Below are positions 11,201 through 23,894 of a DNA stretch of 64,000 nucleotides, in pieces (the stretch's first letter is position 1; each line of letters starts with the position of its first letter). The translations under genes and the position numbers were made by a program. The notes under the pieces are model-generated. The model searched no databases, was not told the origin of the DNA, and worked only from the letters and a program-made list of their open reading frames with translations. The stretch covers positions 19,160,001-19,224,000 of the forward strand of contig NC_079876.1 in the NCBI RefSeq assembly GCF_029227915.1, read 5' to 3'. This DNA comes from Hydractinia symbiolongicarpus (taxonomy: Eukaryota; Cnidaria; Hydrozoa; Anthoathecata; Hydractiniidae).

Positions 11201-14200
11201 GAAAACGATTCGCACTTTTCTCTTACTCGTCTTTCTACTAGTTTAAATTTTTAGAACTCCTGTTCAACAAATTGGTAAGTTTTAAAACCCTCAACAAAAG
11301 ATAGCAATTATCTTTTTACCCAAACTACCAGCGTGCAAATTTTCAAGATATTTTTTTTTTACAACATAAAGCACAAACAGTAAAAAAGTCCCCAAACACA
11401 CAGTCCTACCTTCAGCCACTGTTTTTCTGTCAGATTATCACTGTAGTCAACTTCTTTGCGTTGACGTTTGGCTCCCGTACCAAAGAATTTCTCTTCTTCT
11501 TCTGCAAACGTCATTTGCTCGATCTAAAAAAGAAAATTGTATAAAACCTTTTCATGATGGTTAGTGAAAAAAGACAAAAGATGGCGCCAATAGATTTTCT
11601 CTAAGTTCGCACCTTTGCCACTTTGACTGAAACATTTAAATACGTCATTAATAAGTTTAGTTGAAATAAACCTTTAAAAAGTCGAAATGGTCAAACTCTT
11701 ACAAGCTCTCTTGTTTTAAAAAATCAAAGGCTAAATTTCAGAAGATTCAAGGTATTAAAATTGACACAATATAATGGCGTAAGAACGCAGACAGCGTAAA
11801 ATTACCGAGCGCTCAAATCACGATACTTATCGAGAAACACTGTTCTTGCACCGAGCTAAATACAACAATATATGCAACACGAATGGAATATTACAATATT
11901 AACCTCTTCGCTGTCACGAAGCAACCACTTTGGAAGTTCATCTTCTTGTAACAAACGTGGCTTACGTCGCATAGTTTCAGGATTCTATTGCAGAAAATAT
12001 TACATGCATTAATCGAAAAAAATTTTCTTTAAGAACTGAACCTTATATTTCCCAACGTTTCCTCCAAGAACTCACTAAGCATTCCAATCCAAGAATTCAC
12101 TAAGCATTTTTTTTACCTTTTCTGACTGATGAAATTAAAATTATAACTTTCCAGGTTATCATGACTCCGTAGAATTATACAGTCAGGTAAAAATAAAAAA
12201 TGAAACCTCACCCTTGGTTCGGCTTTCCTTCTATCTGCATCCATTTTCTAGAAAATGAAGAAATATAATGAACATTGTTTTTGTTTCAAATAATCATCCA
12301 ATACCTTTGAACGCACACGTGAGAACTGACACAAAAATATATTCAGCAAAAAAGAGAACAAAACATAAAATTTTGTTTTTTCCAACGCTACTGCTGCTAC
12401 TCTCACTTCCTCGTTACAGATTGAAGCATCTACAGCAACATGCAAATCAAAGTTACCTGGTAAATTTCAAACTCTTCTTCGTTTCTTGCTATCATCTGGT
12501 TGACTGTTTCGTCGTCTGGTACTTCGCTCTCCTCCTGTGGACCAGAAAAACGTATTGGAAAAATTAGATTTGCAATAAAAACATACCCAGACTTCCTTTA
12601 AATTAAATCATCTTAAAACGCCCAACTAAAAATTTTAACAGCTAAAACTCCGACCTCTAACAAGCAGACAGTGATGGACTACAGTTTCGAAGACTAAAAG
12701 ACAAACAAAACACGGACCAAACCCCAAATTCGGGGCTTTATGTATCCATGTAAAAGCATCCCTGTAATTAACAGGACCATCGTACCTCTTCCTCTAGCGA
12801 GTCACTCTCCAACAACTGACTCAACATTTGTTTTCGCTCAGCATTTGTGGAGTGTTGATTGAACATACCAGCTTGGATGACCTAAACGAAATGATTGAAT
12901 CAGCTTCCACCTCAAACAGGAAACCAAAAAGCAGATAGAATTCTTAACAAATTTACTACACTTTGTGTCATGGACAGTCCTGAGTATATCAGCTTGCTTT
13001 TTAATGTGTCCCAGGAACAATAATAGGCAAAAGTTTAAAGGATTTGACACCATGCCAGATGAACTGACTAAAAATGCACCAACATCATGATAAAACAACA
13101 ACCAACCTTGGAATCAACATTCAACTTGTATTTAGCAGCTGCTAAGATGTGTTCCTCTACTGAATTTACTGTCATTAAACGTAAGACGCGCACTTCCCGT
13201 GTTTGACCAATACGATGTGCCCTATCTTGAGCTTGCAAGTCCTGCATATGAAGTAAGAGGGTAGTTGAGAACAAACTTTATATGGTTATTAAAAGCAGAT
13301 GTTTTAAATTGTAAGGTAAGAGAATAGAAGCAATCTGTACAACAACGATCATTCAATCTAGGTTTTTCGTATTTTATTGTCAGTAAGCCAACCAGCACAG
13401 AAATTTCGAAATTTTATAAAAAGGCAACGAAATGGCAAGCCATTAAATTTTTTAAAAACGAATAAGTTTCGCATACCTGATGAGGATTCCAGTCGCTGTC
13501 AAATATAATAACAGTATCCGCTGTCTGTAGATTCAAACCTAGACCACCAGCACGTGTGCTCAGTAAAAACACTTGATAAACAGAATCTTTGGCGTTAAAG
13601 ATTTTCAGTAATTCAGATCGATCATCAGCTTTCGTGGTGCCGTCTAACCGAAGATAAGGTATCTGTCGCCAGTTCAAGTAATCTTCCAAGATGGTCATGC
13701 ATTGCGTCATTTGACAGAAGACGAGCGAGCGATGACCACAAGAAGACAACTTGGGAAGTATACGATCCAAAAGCTCAAATTTACCAGATACACGGAATAA
13801 CTCTGGCCTAAATATGGAGAATATATTTTGTCAAATGTCATTTTTAGCAATATTATCGATTATGCTTGTTTCAAGTTGTGAGCAGGCAAATAAACTTAAA
13901 GGTTAAATATTTCGACCTACCTCGACACCAAAAACTTACTGTTTTTTTTTCACGGTGCAGTTTAATAAGGATTGAGGAAGCAAAATTCGAATTTTACCAT
14001 ATAACAATGTGGCGTAAAAACAAAATTCTCAGAAAAGAAGAGTTATAAAATTAGATTTACCCATTACAAATTCCTCCCGGATATCCGTTGTGGTCTGCAA
14101 TAGCTTCCTATAATACACAGTAGACATAAACACCGGATGCTCAGCTTTAAAGAATAGCAAAATTAAAGTAGAGGCGCAAAAATTCTGTACCTCAATATGT

Positions 14201-17200
14201 TGAAACATGAACGGATGATTACAGATCTTCCTCAACTGCATAATAGTGTTCATCAACATCTTTGTACCACCACGTCCCTGAAACAGAAAGTAAAACAAAC
14301 AGAGTGACAGAATGAACAAACGCTGTTCTAAATTTTGACTTCGGCATCTTAGGATTATTAAGAAAGACTTTAATACTTGCACAGCAAGCGACATACAACA
14401 ATTACTTTGATGTGCATTCAGGTGTTGTGCTTCCAGACTTCCTATCTTTCAAATCAATTAAAAATCAATAACCGCAACAAAGAGACATATCTAGGCTTCT
14501 ACAAAGGTATATAAACTCAGTGGTTGATAGGAGAGTAAAGTTTTGCTTGTACCTTCTTGTCTTTTTCAGAACCATCCGTCAAGAGGATACCCTTCTGTTG
14601 CATGTGTTTGTAGATGACTTTTTGCAACGCCGACATGTCACATTTTACAATGAATTCCACCTGCAAAAACAAACATAAATATTACCTCTGTGATCACCTC
14701 CAAAGATTGATCAGCAATTAGATATTTACTACAGCCTAGATAATATTTACTGTCACAAATTTTTACAGGGTAGAATGGCTTCACTCATTTACTCTAAACA
14801 TAAAGTATTCTATCATGGCAACATATGCAAGAACAAACCCTCCCTAGTAAAGGAAAAACAGGAGTGAAATACATAAGGAAACTCAAAAAGACAGCAGGAA
14901 AACCCTAATTATCATAAAATTAATTTTTAAGCTTGGAAAATTTTTGTTCTACTGTGGATTATAAAACAAAAGACGCACAAGAGAAATAGACATCACAATT
15001 CAGTACTCACGTTTAAATTCAAATCAACAAACTTTGTTCTGTATTTTACTATTTAAATGAAGAAACAAACTTTGTTTTGTATTTTACTATTTAAATGAAG
15101 GAACAAACTTTGTTCTGTATTTTACTATTTAAATGAAGGAACAAACTTTGTTTTGTATTTTACTATTTAAATGAAGGAACAAACTTTGTTCTGTATTTTA
15201 CTATTTAAATGAAGGAACAAACACAAACCTTGTCAGGTAACTGTGACTCCACTTCCTTTTTCAATCTTCTTAACAAAAATGGACGAAGGACCTACAGTGC
15301 CAAATGTAAACAAAAAATATAAAAAACAAAATATGTTTATTACAACCATACATACAACAGTTGATTTTATGCATATTGCCTTGCTTAACCAAACCTGCTT
15401 GTGTCTCCATTAAAAACAACTTGGTGCATAAAGCATGTTTTGTAGTTCCACAAAACTGTTAACAACAGTGTCATATTTATTCATTTATTTTGTTTATACT
15501 ACAGACTGTTAGTTTTGTTAGTCATAGTTCACTGAATCCAGGTATCAACATGTAGAGATCTCTACGTAGACTACGAGACGAGAGAGCGAGAATTGCCAAT
15601 GATAATTTTCATCATAATAGCCCATACATTAGAAGTTGCAAACTGTCAGGACTAATTGTCAGAAATGTTTTCCAAATGGCACAACACAAAATTTACATAG
15701 GTAAAAAAAAATCAACGTAACAGTGATATTACCTTATGCAATCGACGTATAATCAGCAACGTCTCTTCCTCGTTTAGTTCCACTTTCTCTCCTGTCATTT
15801 GGAAAGGAGCATTAAACCAACTCTCAAAAGTCCCAGCTGATTTAAAAATGCTGGGCAGTAAGAAATTCAACAACGCCCACAGCTCTGGCAGACGATTTTG
15901 AAGAGGGGTACCAGTTAGGAGGATACGGTGTGGCGCATTATAGTGAGTGTTTAACACTTGAGTTAGCTTGCAATGATGATTCTTCATGCGATGACCTTCA
16001 TCCACAATCATGTACTTCCAACGAACCTGCAAAACATTTACACAGTAACAAAAAATAATCGAAAATAGGACTCTAATGAAGTTCTCACATAAAACCACTC
16101 AGTTTTTCTCTCTCTCCATCATTCAAATCAGAAACTGGTATCCCGATTAATGGAATGGCTTTTTTAACAAGAGAAATTTATAATCATAGGCTTTCTCTTA
16201 TGAACTATTGGTCAGCCATTAGAAGCAAAATGGAGAGCCAAACTATACAATCCAAAGCGTTAAGGTATACAAAACAAGCACAAGCTACTTACTTTAGATA
16301 AAATGGCTTTATCTTTCATTACGTATTCATAGGTTGTCAGAATGACATTGAATTTCCCTGCTTTTATTTGGTATGACGTCGATCTACGATGTTGAGGCGA
16401 ACCCTAAATATTGAAAGATAGTGAATTAAACCAAATTAATGAAAAGGCAGATGCTTGCACCTTCAGGGTAATAAAAAATAAGGATGCAATACACTAAATA
16501 CCTTATAACTAAGTGTGAGAATACTAGGGGCCCATTTTTCAAACTCCAACATCCAGTTTGACATGGTTCTATAAAAAGGTAAAGCACGAATGTATTGATA
16601 CTGCAAGAGTTCATGAAAGACTATATGGCCAAACAATGGCAGTTTTCCTTAAAATCTAAACCAAGTCTTTAACAGCAACAACAGCAGCACTGAAAACAAC
16701 AATAACAGCTGAAGCAACAACAACACAACTTATATTACAATGTCAAAAACCGTTAAAATCTTACGAAAGAGGCAAAATAATCAAGAACGGTCCATTCTGT
16801 TTTTTCTTCTCTACAAGATAAGTAAGCAGAGCAATGGTTTGAATTGTCTTGCCCAACCCCATTTCATCTGCTAAAATTCCATTCAAATTATTGTTGTACA
16901 GTGAAACCATCCACTCAAGTCCTTTAAGCTAAAAACAAGATTAGGAAAAACAATTTAACCCTAACGGAGTAACATCAATATGATTTTTTTTATTTTAAAA
17001 ACTTTGCCTGCAACTGTTCTTAACTAAATTGATTCTTTAAAATTCATACAAAAAAATGCTTATATTAGTCATTTCATAATATTGAATAAAAAAACAATGG
17101 CAAAAGGAATTTGTAGGCAGGCCTATCAATAAGAGCAATAGCTCTTGCTCACGAAAAGGCTCGCCCAATTTTGAGAAAAAAACAAACTAGCTGAGCCATT

Positions 17201-20200
17201 AATTGCTCCCCCAGTTCCACAAACAGCTTATCTAGCTGAGCAATATCAATTCATCTCACATGGAAATTAATGTTATTTTTATTATTATTTGCAGCAAAAA
17301 TTAACCAAAATATGTAAAAAAGATTTTTTAATCAAAAACACGTTTACAAACTTATTCTATTTATTCAGGTTGCTTGGGAGAGCGATTTATTGCTCTGGTG
17401 TTATTTTCTTATTGATAGGATTGTGTAGGCCATTTGTACACCCACATTAAAACCCACTATTCACCCACAGCCAGAAATATTTGTCAAATACTAGTCAATA
17501 GCCTGTGTGAATATCGACCAGTTTACCTGTGTTAGTATACTGCATTGTGTGCGTCTCACTTCTTGTGTGACAGACAGACATATACAGGTACTAATAAAAT
17601 GTCTTTACACAAAATGTGGCCTATTCTTGCCACCAGCAGATAAATAATCACCTGATACTCCTTGAGTGTTCCACCAACAAGTGATGCAGGCTGTTCCTTT
17701 ATTATTTCCAAAGTACTGTGAGCCAATGCATAGTAATTTCTGCTGTCCATTGAAGTTCTAGTGAGAAAGAACAAAGTAAAATACTTAGAAACTGACGCAG
17801 GTAGCAAATTTTTGATTTTTAAATTGTGTACCTCATACTAAAATATTGAAAAGACAACAATTTTTTATTTTTCTGATTCATACCCTGCATCATCATCTTC
17901 ATATTCTTTCTTCGGTTCATCCTCAGGCTTCTTCTCACTGCTTTCTCCTTCCGTTTCTGTATCACCTTCGGTATCTTCTGTAGTCTCAGGAATTACAGTA
18001 AACCTAAAAAAATGCACATATTGAAAGAAAATGAACTCCTACTTTGGTTATTCTTTACCTTGTGACAGAATATATTTTTCAGTGAAGCTATTGTTTTACA
18101 TGCACCAAATTGCTCATTTCCTCCCTCAAAGGAATTCAAGCTTCATTTTTGTTATTTTAGATCAAGGCTGCACTCCTGTCCTTGTCCCAGAACTCTATTT
18201 TTCCTGTTGTCTCCATAACTAAGAATCTGCATTTCACCCACCCTGGATTAGCCAATAACCATTCATTTAGTTCAGCATACAGAGGTGCTTCATCGCCAGT
18301 TAGTTTCTGCCCTGTCTCTATATTTTCCACAGGAACTCTCTTTCCTTCACCCTCTTCCATATCCTGAAAAATATTTTCCAGTAATCATAAAGATATTCTA
18401 CATACAAATACACAAGGTCAAATCTGCCTTTTTTCTTTTTCATCAGGAAATCTCTATTTAAAGCCTCCTAAGCATTCAATTAACAATTCTCATTTATTTA
18501 TAAAGCAACACAGTATACAAAAGAGGGGAAAAACACATTGAATATATATCCAGGAATCAACATTTTTTTGCATGGAACAAAAAGAAATAGAGGTATTGAA
18601 GTAAACTAAGAAACATTTGAAATGATAACTACCAATACATAAGAGATGAGCTTTAACACTATAATTTGAGAATTTTCAATACAAATCTTGCTTACAGGTC
18701 TCTGTTTTCGTGAGTACTTCTTGGCTTCAAGGTCTTTCTTATGTATAGATACAAGTTTCATGAGACCTGTGATGTATTCATCAGTCTGTGTCAGCAAGTA
18801 ATGCAACCTCTGATCTTTTTTCTCATCAATGAGCTGACGGTAGCCATCTTCATCTTCAGCCTAAGCAAGAGAAACAATCATATATACAGAATTTATTTCC
18901 TAAATAAGCCATTAACATCTGGTTCTCTCATGATCTACAATCACGTTCGGAATTTTTTAGAAAAATGGCAGTTTTTTATCTTACCATCAGCCTTCTTAAA
19001 CGTTCTCTTTCTATCCTCTCTTCTTCTTTGCGTTTCTCCTTGTCAAAATTAGCATGATACGTCATAATAACTTTGTTGGTCTTCAGGATACGACTTTGCA
19101 CACCACGATGGAACTCTTTGAAGTCACGACCATGTTGCAACAATGTGTTTATGAACTCGAGGTGTTTCTGCCTCTTTTTCTTTTCAACTTCCATCTTTTG
19201 TTGTTTTTCCAACCTCTCAGTCATTCTGTAAAAAAAGGAAATTTTAAGTAAAACATTTTTGTTAAAATATTTTGAAGGACATCACAAACAGTATAAAATC
19301 AAACAAGCAATCATATTTCCTATGTGGACATGAAAACATGGCTAACCAATTTATCAAGACATGTGAAAAAAAAAATATATATTAAAAACTGGACAAGTAC
19401 CTTGCCTCCCGCAGTGTTTGTCTTTTACTTCTTTTATAAGCTCTTGAATTTAAAGCTGTTTCCAGAGTGGTATCTTTTCTCATAGACATGACCATTTCAC
19501 TACGTAACTAAAAGAAAAAATTAAAACTTTTAACAGAATTTTACAAACTGACCTTAAACACTAGCCTGAATAAAAACGCTTTTAATGCACAATATAGCAT
19601 CACCAGCCTCTGACGTTTTAACAATACATAATATTAAAAGACAAACATCATTGTCAGGTTTGGCAGTATGGAACACTGCTTTTGAATACAACCAGGGTTA
19701 AAGTGCATGTATCGATTTCTGTGCCTTTAAACAATTACCTGCTTCTGAAAATGAAGTAATCGAAGTGCTTTCAGCTCAATCAATGCCCTCTTGCGTAGGT
19801 CCTCGCTGATAGTCGCAGGAAGGTTTTGCAATGCTTGAATTCTATGCACCACTCTTGCTTGGATTCTGAGGTAAGAAACAAATAAACATAAATAATCACA
19901 TAAATAATATCAGGATACTATTGCACACACATCTACAACAATGATGTACCTGGATTCTCTTTCCTTTAATATATCTATGGGATTGATCCCTACTGGTTTG
20001 TTGACTGGTGCTAAACGAGATCTCGGAGGACTATTTAAAGTTGGCAGTTTCTTAGGTGTTTGACCACCTGTGGCTAACTGAAGCAGTGCGCCTTCTTTCT
20101 TAACTTCTCCTAGAGCATTCGGATCTTCATTAGTTGCTGCTTTAGATCCATCATTGTCATTTTGTTGTTGCTGAAGTCTTGGTTGTTGCTGCTGCTGCTG

Positions 20201-22482
20201 TTGTTGTTGTTGAACATCCTTATTTTCAGTCTCTGGCTTGTTTGTTGGCACTCCTATATGACATTATATAATTGTTACGAGAATTAGCGTGGAAAATAGA
20301 AAAGACACACTAATTTGTAAGAGTTCATTGAATTTGCAGATGAAAAATCTTTTACACTATTTGTTTAGCATTTATTTGTTGACAAGCATATAGATCGAAC
20401 TTATTATTCATTTAAGCAGAAAGAAACAGGGAAAATTAGTCGTATCTTTAATAAACTGCCACAAAACATGAAGTCTCTTCTGAGTATTTTTTGTTTTTTA
20501 TCCATGTTAATAAATTAATTTTTATTATCATTTTCATTCACCACTTTCTGAAATAACCTGTTAAAACCTGTTTAACACCTGATTAAGAACATGAGCACTT
20601 ATTTATTATTGTCTGGATCATAATAAACTTTGGATCTATTCAAAAGGGTGCTTATGTAAGGGGAGGAGGTAATTAAAACAACTAATTTGAAAATAAAAAT
20701 ATCACGCAACACTGATTTGTTTGAACCCTTTTACACAACAAAGTCTGAAATGCAAGAAAAACACAGAAACTAGACCCTTTGTATAGCATCACAAGAAAAG
20801 CTGTCACTATGTTTGTATTTTTTAGAGTACAAAAAGTGAGAAAACATAAATTATTGCTTCAGTACTTAGAACTTCCGAAAAACTGAATTCGGGATTTTTT
20901 ATTCGTAATATCATCTAAGAAATGTAAGTCACAAAACTTGGCTTATGGTCCAGATGGTCAAAAAATATACCTGCAACAGCTACTGATGGGCTTTGTACAT
21001 TGTTTCTGTTAGCTACAGCAGTTGATGCTTGAATAGTCACTTCACCAGTTGTTTGGTTTGGATGTTTACGCCCTAATGCTGCCAACACAACACTCTCCGG
21101 AACGGGTTGGTTTCTTGAAAACAACCTGTATGCCATAATTTGAGCTCTGAATTGCTAGTAAAAGAAAAAATGGCCAATTATATGTGCACTGGTGCTGCCA
21201 TAGGGAATTGTTTTTGGTTAAGTGTAAAAGTAAGCTAAGAGTTATTTTATAGTTATTTTATACAATCATGAGTTATTAAACAAAGACAATGACTTTATAA
21301 TTGTATATACTTTAGTAAAGCAACCACCATTGTGCTATTAAAACTAGCTTTTTATTTTTGTTTACATTTTAATGGTACCAATTTAGCAATGACTTCCCAA
21401 ACCGGTTAGTATGGCTATGTACAAAGTCCTGTTTTAAAGATTTGTAAACCAACCAAGTAATTGGATTTCTCATACTAGCTGTTTTTTTTGTTTTTGTTTT
21501 TAGTCAGGTAATAACAAAATTTGCAAACCTGCAACATTTCTTGGGTAAAGGAGGCAGCTTTCGATGCACCTTGTGTTGCTGTTTGCTGATTCCCAACATT
21601 TGGCGGGGGAGCAATGTTTTGAGCACCTTGTTGTCCTTGCGCTGCTGTTGTAGGTCCAAGGCTGGAAGGCTGAGCTGTGGGAGTAGGTACAGCCTGCTGG
21701 CTATTTTGAGAAACCTGACTTTGTTGCGCATTGCTTTGAGCTTGGGCTGTTTGAGAAGTCATCTGAAAGGTTTCCGCACCCCCATTACCACCCATGTTAT
21801 TCATCATGCTTTGTTGTCTTTGTTGGTTCATCATAGCGTACAGATTAGGAGGCTGCAGTCCACCCATAAGATTTGGTTGCATTCCTGGTCCCATTGCTAC
21901 AAAATATTAAACTTGTTTGCAAATGCTAGGTATAGCAAAAGGAAAATGCCAAAGAATTATGGCCCTGGAAATTTAAAATAGGCTACAATTGGGATATTTT
22001 GGAGGATTGGGTAGAAGGTGGCTACTTTCAATTGTGAAGACTATTCACCTGTCTCTATGCAAGTAACTAATAAACTATTTTACTTTTTACAGTTCTTGGG
22101 TTACAAGTAATATTAACTCAAATAAATTGCAATGATGCAAATACTTTTTGTAATGAAAGAAAACTGTAACTAATTTTGCTGAAAGGGATACCAGAGCAGT
22201 GCTACTAACTTACCTGTTCCACCCATTACTGGAGGTTGCATACCAGGCATTCCAGGAATGTTTTGCAAACCATTCATCCTTGCTAATGCCAGGAGTTGTT
22301 GATACCTAGGGTCATTCTCCATACCTCTTTCTTGCATACCTTCCAGTGCCTATGAAAATAAAATTATTTTTAGTTAGATTCAGAACAAAACAGGAATCAA
22401 AACCCTCAAATTCATTTTCTGTACTCACTCTCTGAAGACCTTGCAAACTTTCTGATGAATGGTTCATTGTTGGTATCATCTT
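7677..22482 (-). CDS. SMARCA4: SWI/SNF ATPase, BRG1/Brahma (SMARCA4/SMARCA2) orthologue
   Basis: Thirty-seven minus-strand exons join without a phase break into 1,537 codons plus TAA. Exon coordinates are given in the domain entries that follow. Domain order is that of BRG1/Brahma: Gln/Met/Pro-rich N-region, QLQ, HSA, BRK, DEAD-like ATPase, helicase C, SnAC, AT-hook, bromodomain, acidic/Ser tail. Walker A (DEMGLGKT) and the DEGH box are intact, so an active nucleosome-remodelling ATPase is expected in the nuclear BAF/PBAF complex. Residue numbers count from the first located codon (Lys at 22482). The human protein is about 1,650 residues, so up to about 100 N-terminal residues are probably missing. 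Invertebrates usually have one gene co-orthologous to vertebrate SMARCA4 and SMARCA2, so the symbol stands for that pair. Confidence 0.95.
8700..10622 (-). CDS. SMARCA4: SMARCA4-like: AT-hook and bromodomain exons
   Basis: Exons 10586-10622, 10203-10281, 9691-9796, 9162-9263, 8913-8939 and 8700-8787 encode roughly residues 1327-1472. The first has an AT-hook, [12 protein letters not shown]. The bromodomain runs from [16 protein letters not shown] through [21 protein letters not shown] to MCKNAQEYN and IYQDSFTLQ. The ZA-loop tyrosines and the acetyl-lysine-binding Asn of KNAQEYN are present, so it should read acetylated histone H3. The exon at 8913-8939 is only 27 bp. The last exon has three possible donors. 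GTATGT is chosen as the best consensus that keeps the frame. Confidence 0.93.
10929..12881 (-). CDS. SMARCA4: SMARCA4-like: SnAC domain and following acidic/basic exons
   Basis: Exons 12786-12881, 12457-12534, 12212-12247, 11904-11984, 11410-11523 and 10929-11060 encode roughly residues 1148-1326. They read [12 protein letters not shown], then [50 protein letters not shown] and [12 protein letters not shown], ending in a KKRKRKKR basic cluster. The SnAC (Snf2 ATP-coupling) segment anchors the motor to histones in yeast Snf2. The 36-bp exon at 12212-12247 encodes only [12 protein letters not shown]. Confidence 0.93.
13107..14660 (-). CDS. SMARCA4: SMARCA4-like: C-terminal helicase lobe
   Basis: Exons 14553-14660, 14191-14277, 14061-14107, 13477-13807 and 13107-13241 encode roughly residues 912-1147. 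Landmarks are [105 protein letters not shown] and the motif VI region [11 protein letters not shown]. The 47-bp exon (14061-14107) encodes [16 protein letters not shown] and is the least conserved part of the lobe. The arginine fingers of motif VI are intact. With the other lobe it completes the RecA-like motor. Confidence 0.95.
15029..15218. repeat. Five-copy 38-bp minisatellite in a SMARCA4-like intron
   Basis: Five head-to-tail 38-bp units begin at 15029, 15067, 15105, 15143 and 15181. They start AAACTTTG and run to GAAGGAAC. Units 1, 3 and 5 read TTGTTCTG, while units 2 and 4 read TTGTTTTG. The array ends about 10 bases from the 15229-15291 exon, on its donor side. Confidence 0.93.
15229..16928 (-). 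CDS. SMARCA4: SMARCA4-like: N-terminal ATPase lobe (DEAD-like, SNF2_N)
   Basis: Exons 16765-16928, 16502-16568, 16293-16403, 15733-16026 and 15229-15291 encode residues 679-911. Motif I is [15 protein letters not shown], with the ATP-binding Lys near residue 705. Motif Ia follows in [14 protein letters not shown], and motif II is the DEGH box (VDEGHRMKN, about residues 801-804). Motif III is LLTGTPLQN. The brace region [20 protein letters not shown] crosses an intron. All catalytic residues expected for a functional SWI2/SNF2 ATPase are present, so this lobe should bind and hydrolyse ATP to translocate on DNA. Confidence 0.96.
17652..18363 (-). CDS. SMARCA4: SMARCA4-like: BRK domain and acidic linker exons
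   Basis: Exons 18242-18363, 17884-18003 and 17652-17757 encode roughly residues 563-678. The BRK domain is shown by [18 protein letters not shown] and [10 protein letters not shown], matching human VIHVESGKILTGTDAP and WLEMNPGY. The middle exon is a Glu/Asp/Thr-rich linker. The last carries [21 protein letters not shown] and LKEYQ, leading into the ATPase. The BRK/linker donor is GTGGGT. Of the two GTs close together, only the first (GG|GTGGGT) keeps the frame. Confidence 0.92.
18696..19865 (-). CDS. SMARCA4: SMARCA4-like: HSA domain and post-HSA exons
   Basis: Exons 19739-19865, 19401-19507, 18985-19225 and 18696-18860 encode roughly residues 349-562. Diagnostic stretches are [52 protein letters not shown] and [20 protein letters not shown]. 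These track human BRG1 almost residue by residue. HSA binds actin and actin-related proteins (ARPs) of the remodelling complex. The post-HSA segment ([19 protein letters not shown]) contacts the ATPase core. The human Lys-rich low-complexity insertion after this segment is much shorter here, ending KKYSRKQRP. Confidence 0.94.
19950..20253 (-). CDS. SMARCA4: SMARCA4-like: poly-Gln/Pro linker exon before HSA
   Basis: One 304-bp exon of about 101 residues. It carries a run of ten glutamines, then PRLQQQQ, then a disordered acidic/Pro stretch, ending in [17 protein letters not shown]. That end matches the conserved PRGLDPVEILQEREYR segment just before the HSA domain of BRG1. The glutamine run is coded mainly by CAA and CAG repeats near 20155-20215, so it may vary in length between individuals. 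A Gln/Pro linker at this place is common in the family. Confidence 0.88.
20971..22482 (-). CDS. SMARCA4: SMARCA4-like: N-terminal Gln/Met-rich region and QLQ domain exons
   Basis: Exons 22429-22482, 22214-22349, 21529-21896 and 20971-21154 encode roughly residues 1-247. The first starts after TTTTTGGCAG in phase 0 with [14 protein letters not shown]. The second carries [10 protein letters not shown], which fits the DDPRYNQM stretch of human BRG1. The third is Gln/Ala/Asn-rich low complexity, probably disordered. The QLQ domain spans a splice junction: FTQEMLQ joins [20 protein letters not shown], close to human QLRAQIMAYKMLARGQPLP. QLQ is a protein-interaction module in SNF2-subfamily ATPases. 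The start codon is not resolved. Confidence 0.9.
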
Positions 22483-23478
22483 CTGCCAAAAATTGGCAGG
22501 AAAGATATGCAATAAAATCTATATACTTTTTCTAAGATCGACAACAAAACAAAGATTAGCACAGTATAATCTGCAATTAACCAACCAAGATGTTATAAAT
22601 GTGTTGTGTAATGTGATAAAATAAACATTATGAACAAGACAATTCTGTATATATTGTTTTCCAATTATGGGTTAGCATGCATGACATGACTATATGTATA
22701 TGTGACAATAAGATGAGGTAATTAAACGTGGTGTGAAAAGTAACTCGAACATTTTAAAAGTGGCCTTTGTAATTCAAGTCGGCCCTCAACAATTGCCCAT
22801 CTTAATGCTGATATGTTAACAAAGCAGGCAGGCATGTAAATAAAATATAACGTCAGCCAGAAATTGCAGACACGAAAAATTTGAATTACAAAGGCTAAGC
22901 ACAATTTTTATTCTTGAGGAAAAATTTAACATTGAATTTGTCAGAAAAGTTTTCTTTATTTACAATTAAGTTTGGGGCAAAGATGAAAAGTGGTTTCTAG
23001 GAGGACATTGTGCAAATTTTCAGAATAATAACAGCATAAGTTCACGAACAATGTATATTTCTATTGTGTAGAGTTTACTTATATTGCATCACTTATCATG
23101 TAAATGCATAGGATTGTTCGAATTTAGACTATTTAGACTATTAAAAAGATATTTAGGTTTAAATAGTTTTGCATAATGTTTTAAATCGTGATAAATTCCT
23201 TGTGTAATTTTATAAAACCCTTGAAATGAAACACACAGGGCGAAAGTATAAATCTTTTGTTTGAAATTTATTTTGCCTATAACTTATACGAAATGTAATA
23301 ATACAATTGACATCAATCTTTGAAATGACGTTATGTTTAAATATATTTATATATTAATACGAAAGTTGTGTCCATCTGTGTGAATATCTTGAAGTTGCCA
23401 AATAGTTATGTCTAATTTGTTAATCTTAAAAAGTACACAATCCTATATATTTTCTTGATCAGGGTTTCGAGATCTACA
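22483..23478. other. Upstream flank of the located SMARCA4-like exons; no exon recognised
   Basis: This should hold the intron that precedes the exon at 22429-22482, or that gene's leader. A 14-bp perfect inverted repeat (CCTTTGTAATTCAA near 22763 and its complement near 22881) is present. No coding exon is convincing on either strand. Confidence 0.4.
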
Positions 23479-23571
23479 CATTACAGGCAAGGATACACAT
23501 ATTTCTTTTATTTTTGTTGACGCAATGTGTCAACAAAAATAAAAGAAATTTGTGTATCCTTGCCTGTAATG
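23479..23571. repeat. Near-perfect 43-bp-arm hairpin
   Basis: Arms 23479-23521 and 23529-23571 are reverse complements except for one position, with a 7-base loop (GCAATGT). The hairpin sits upstream of the located SMARCA4-like exons. It could fold as RNA from either strand, or be a small foldback element or a replication-born inverted duplication. Confidence 0.92.
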
Positions 23572-23894
23572 ACATCAGCAAATACCTTTTTTTCCATTGT
23601 GCTTTTGCCTAAGTGAAATTCTAAATGGGTCTTATCGACTAGTATATATATAAAATCCACGGGTTCTCCCGTCCTTTAAATTTACCTGTCGCAACAAAGT
23701 GGACAAAAATATATCGCATTTGGTATTGGTGCGCATTATAAAAATTTCGTGATTCCGTTACGGGACGCGGACACACAGACAAAATATTGCTATTATTAAA
23801 GATATATATATATAAATAAATGACACGTTCATTTTGTTAATTTTCACTTAGCAGTAATTTTCATTATCTTCACACAACATAATGGTTTTCCTGA

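Noticed and set aside
15029-15218. CRISPR-like regular repeats
   Set aside because: Units are contiguous with no spacers, in an intron of an animal gene. It is a minisatellite.
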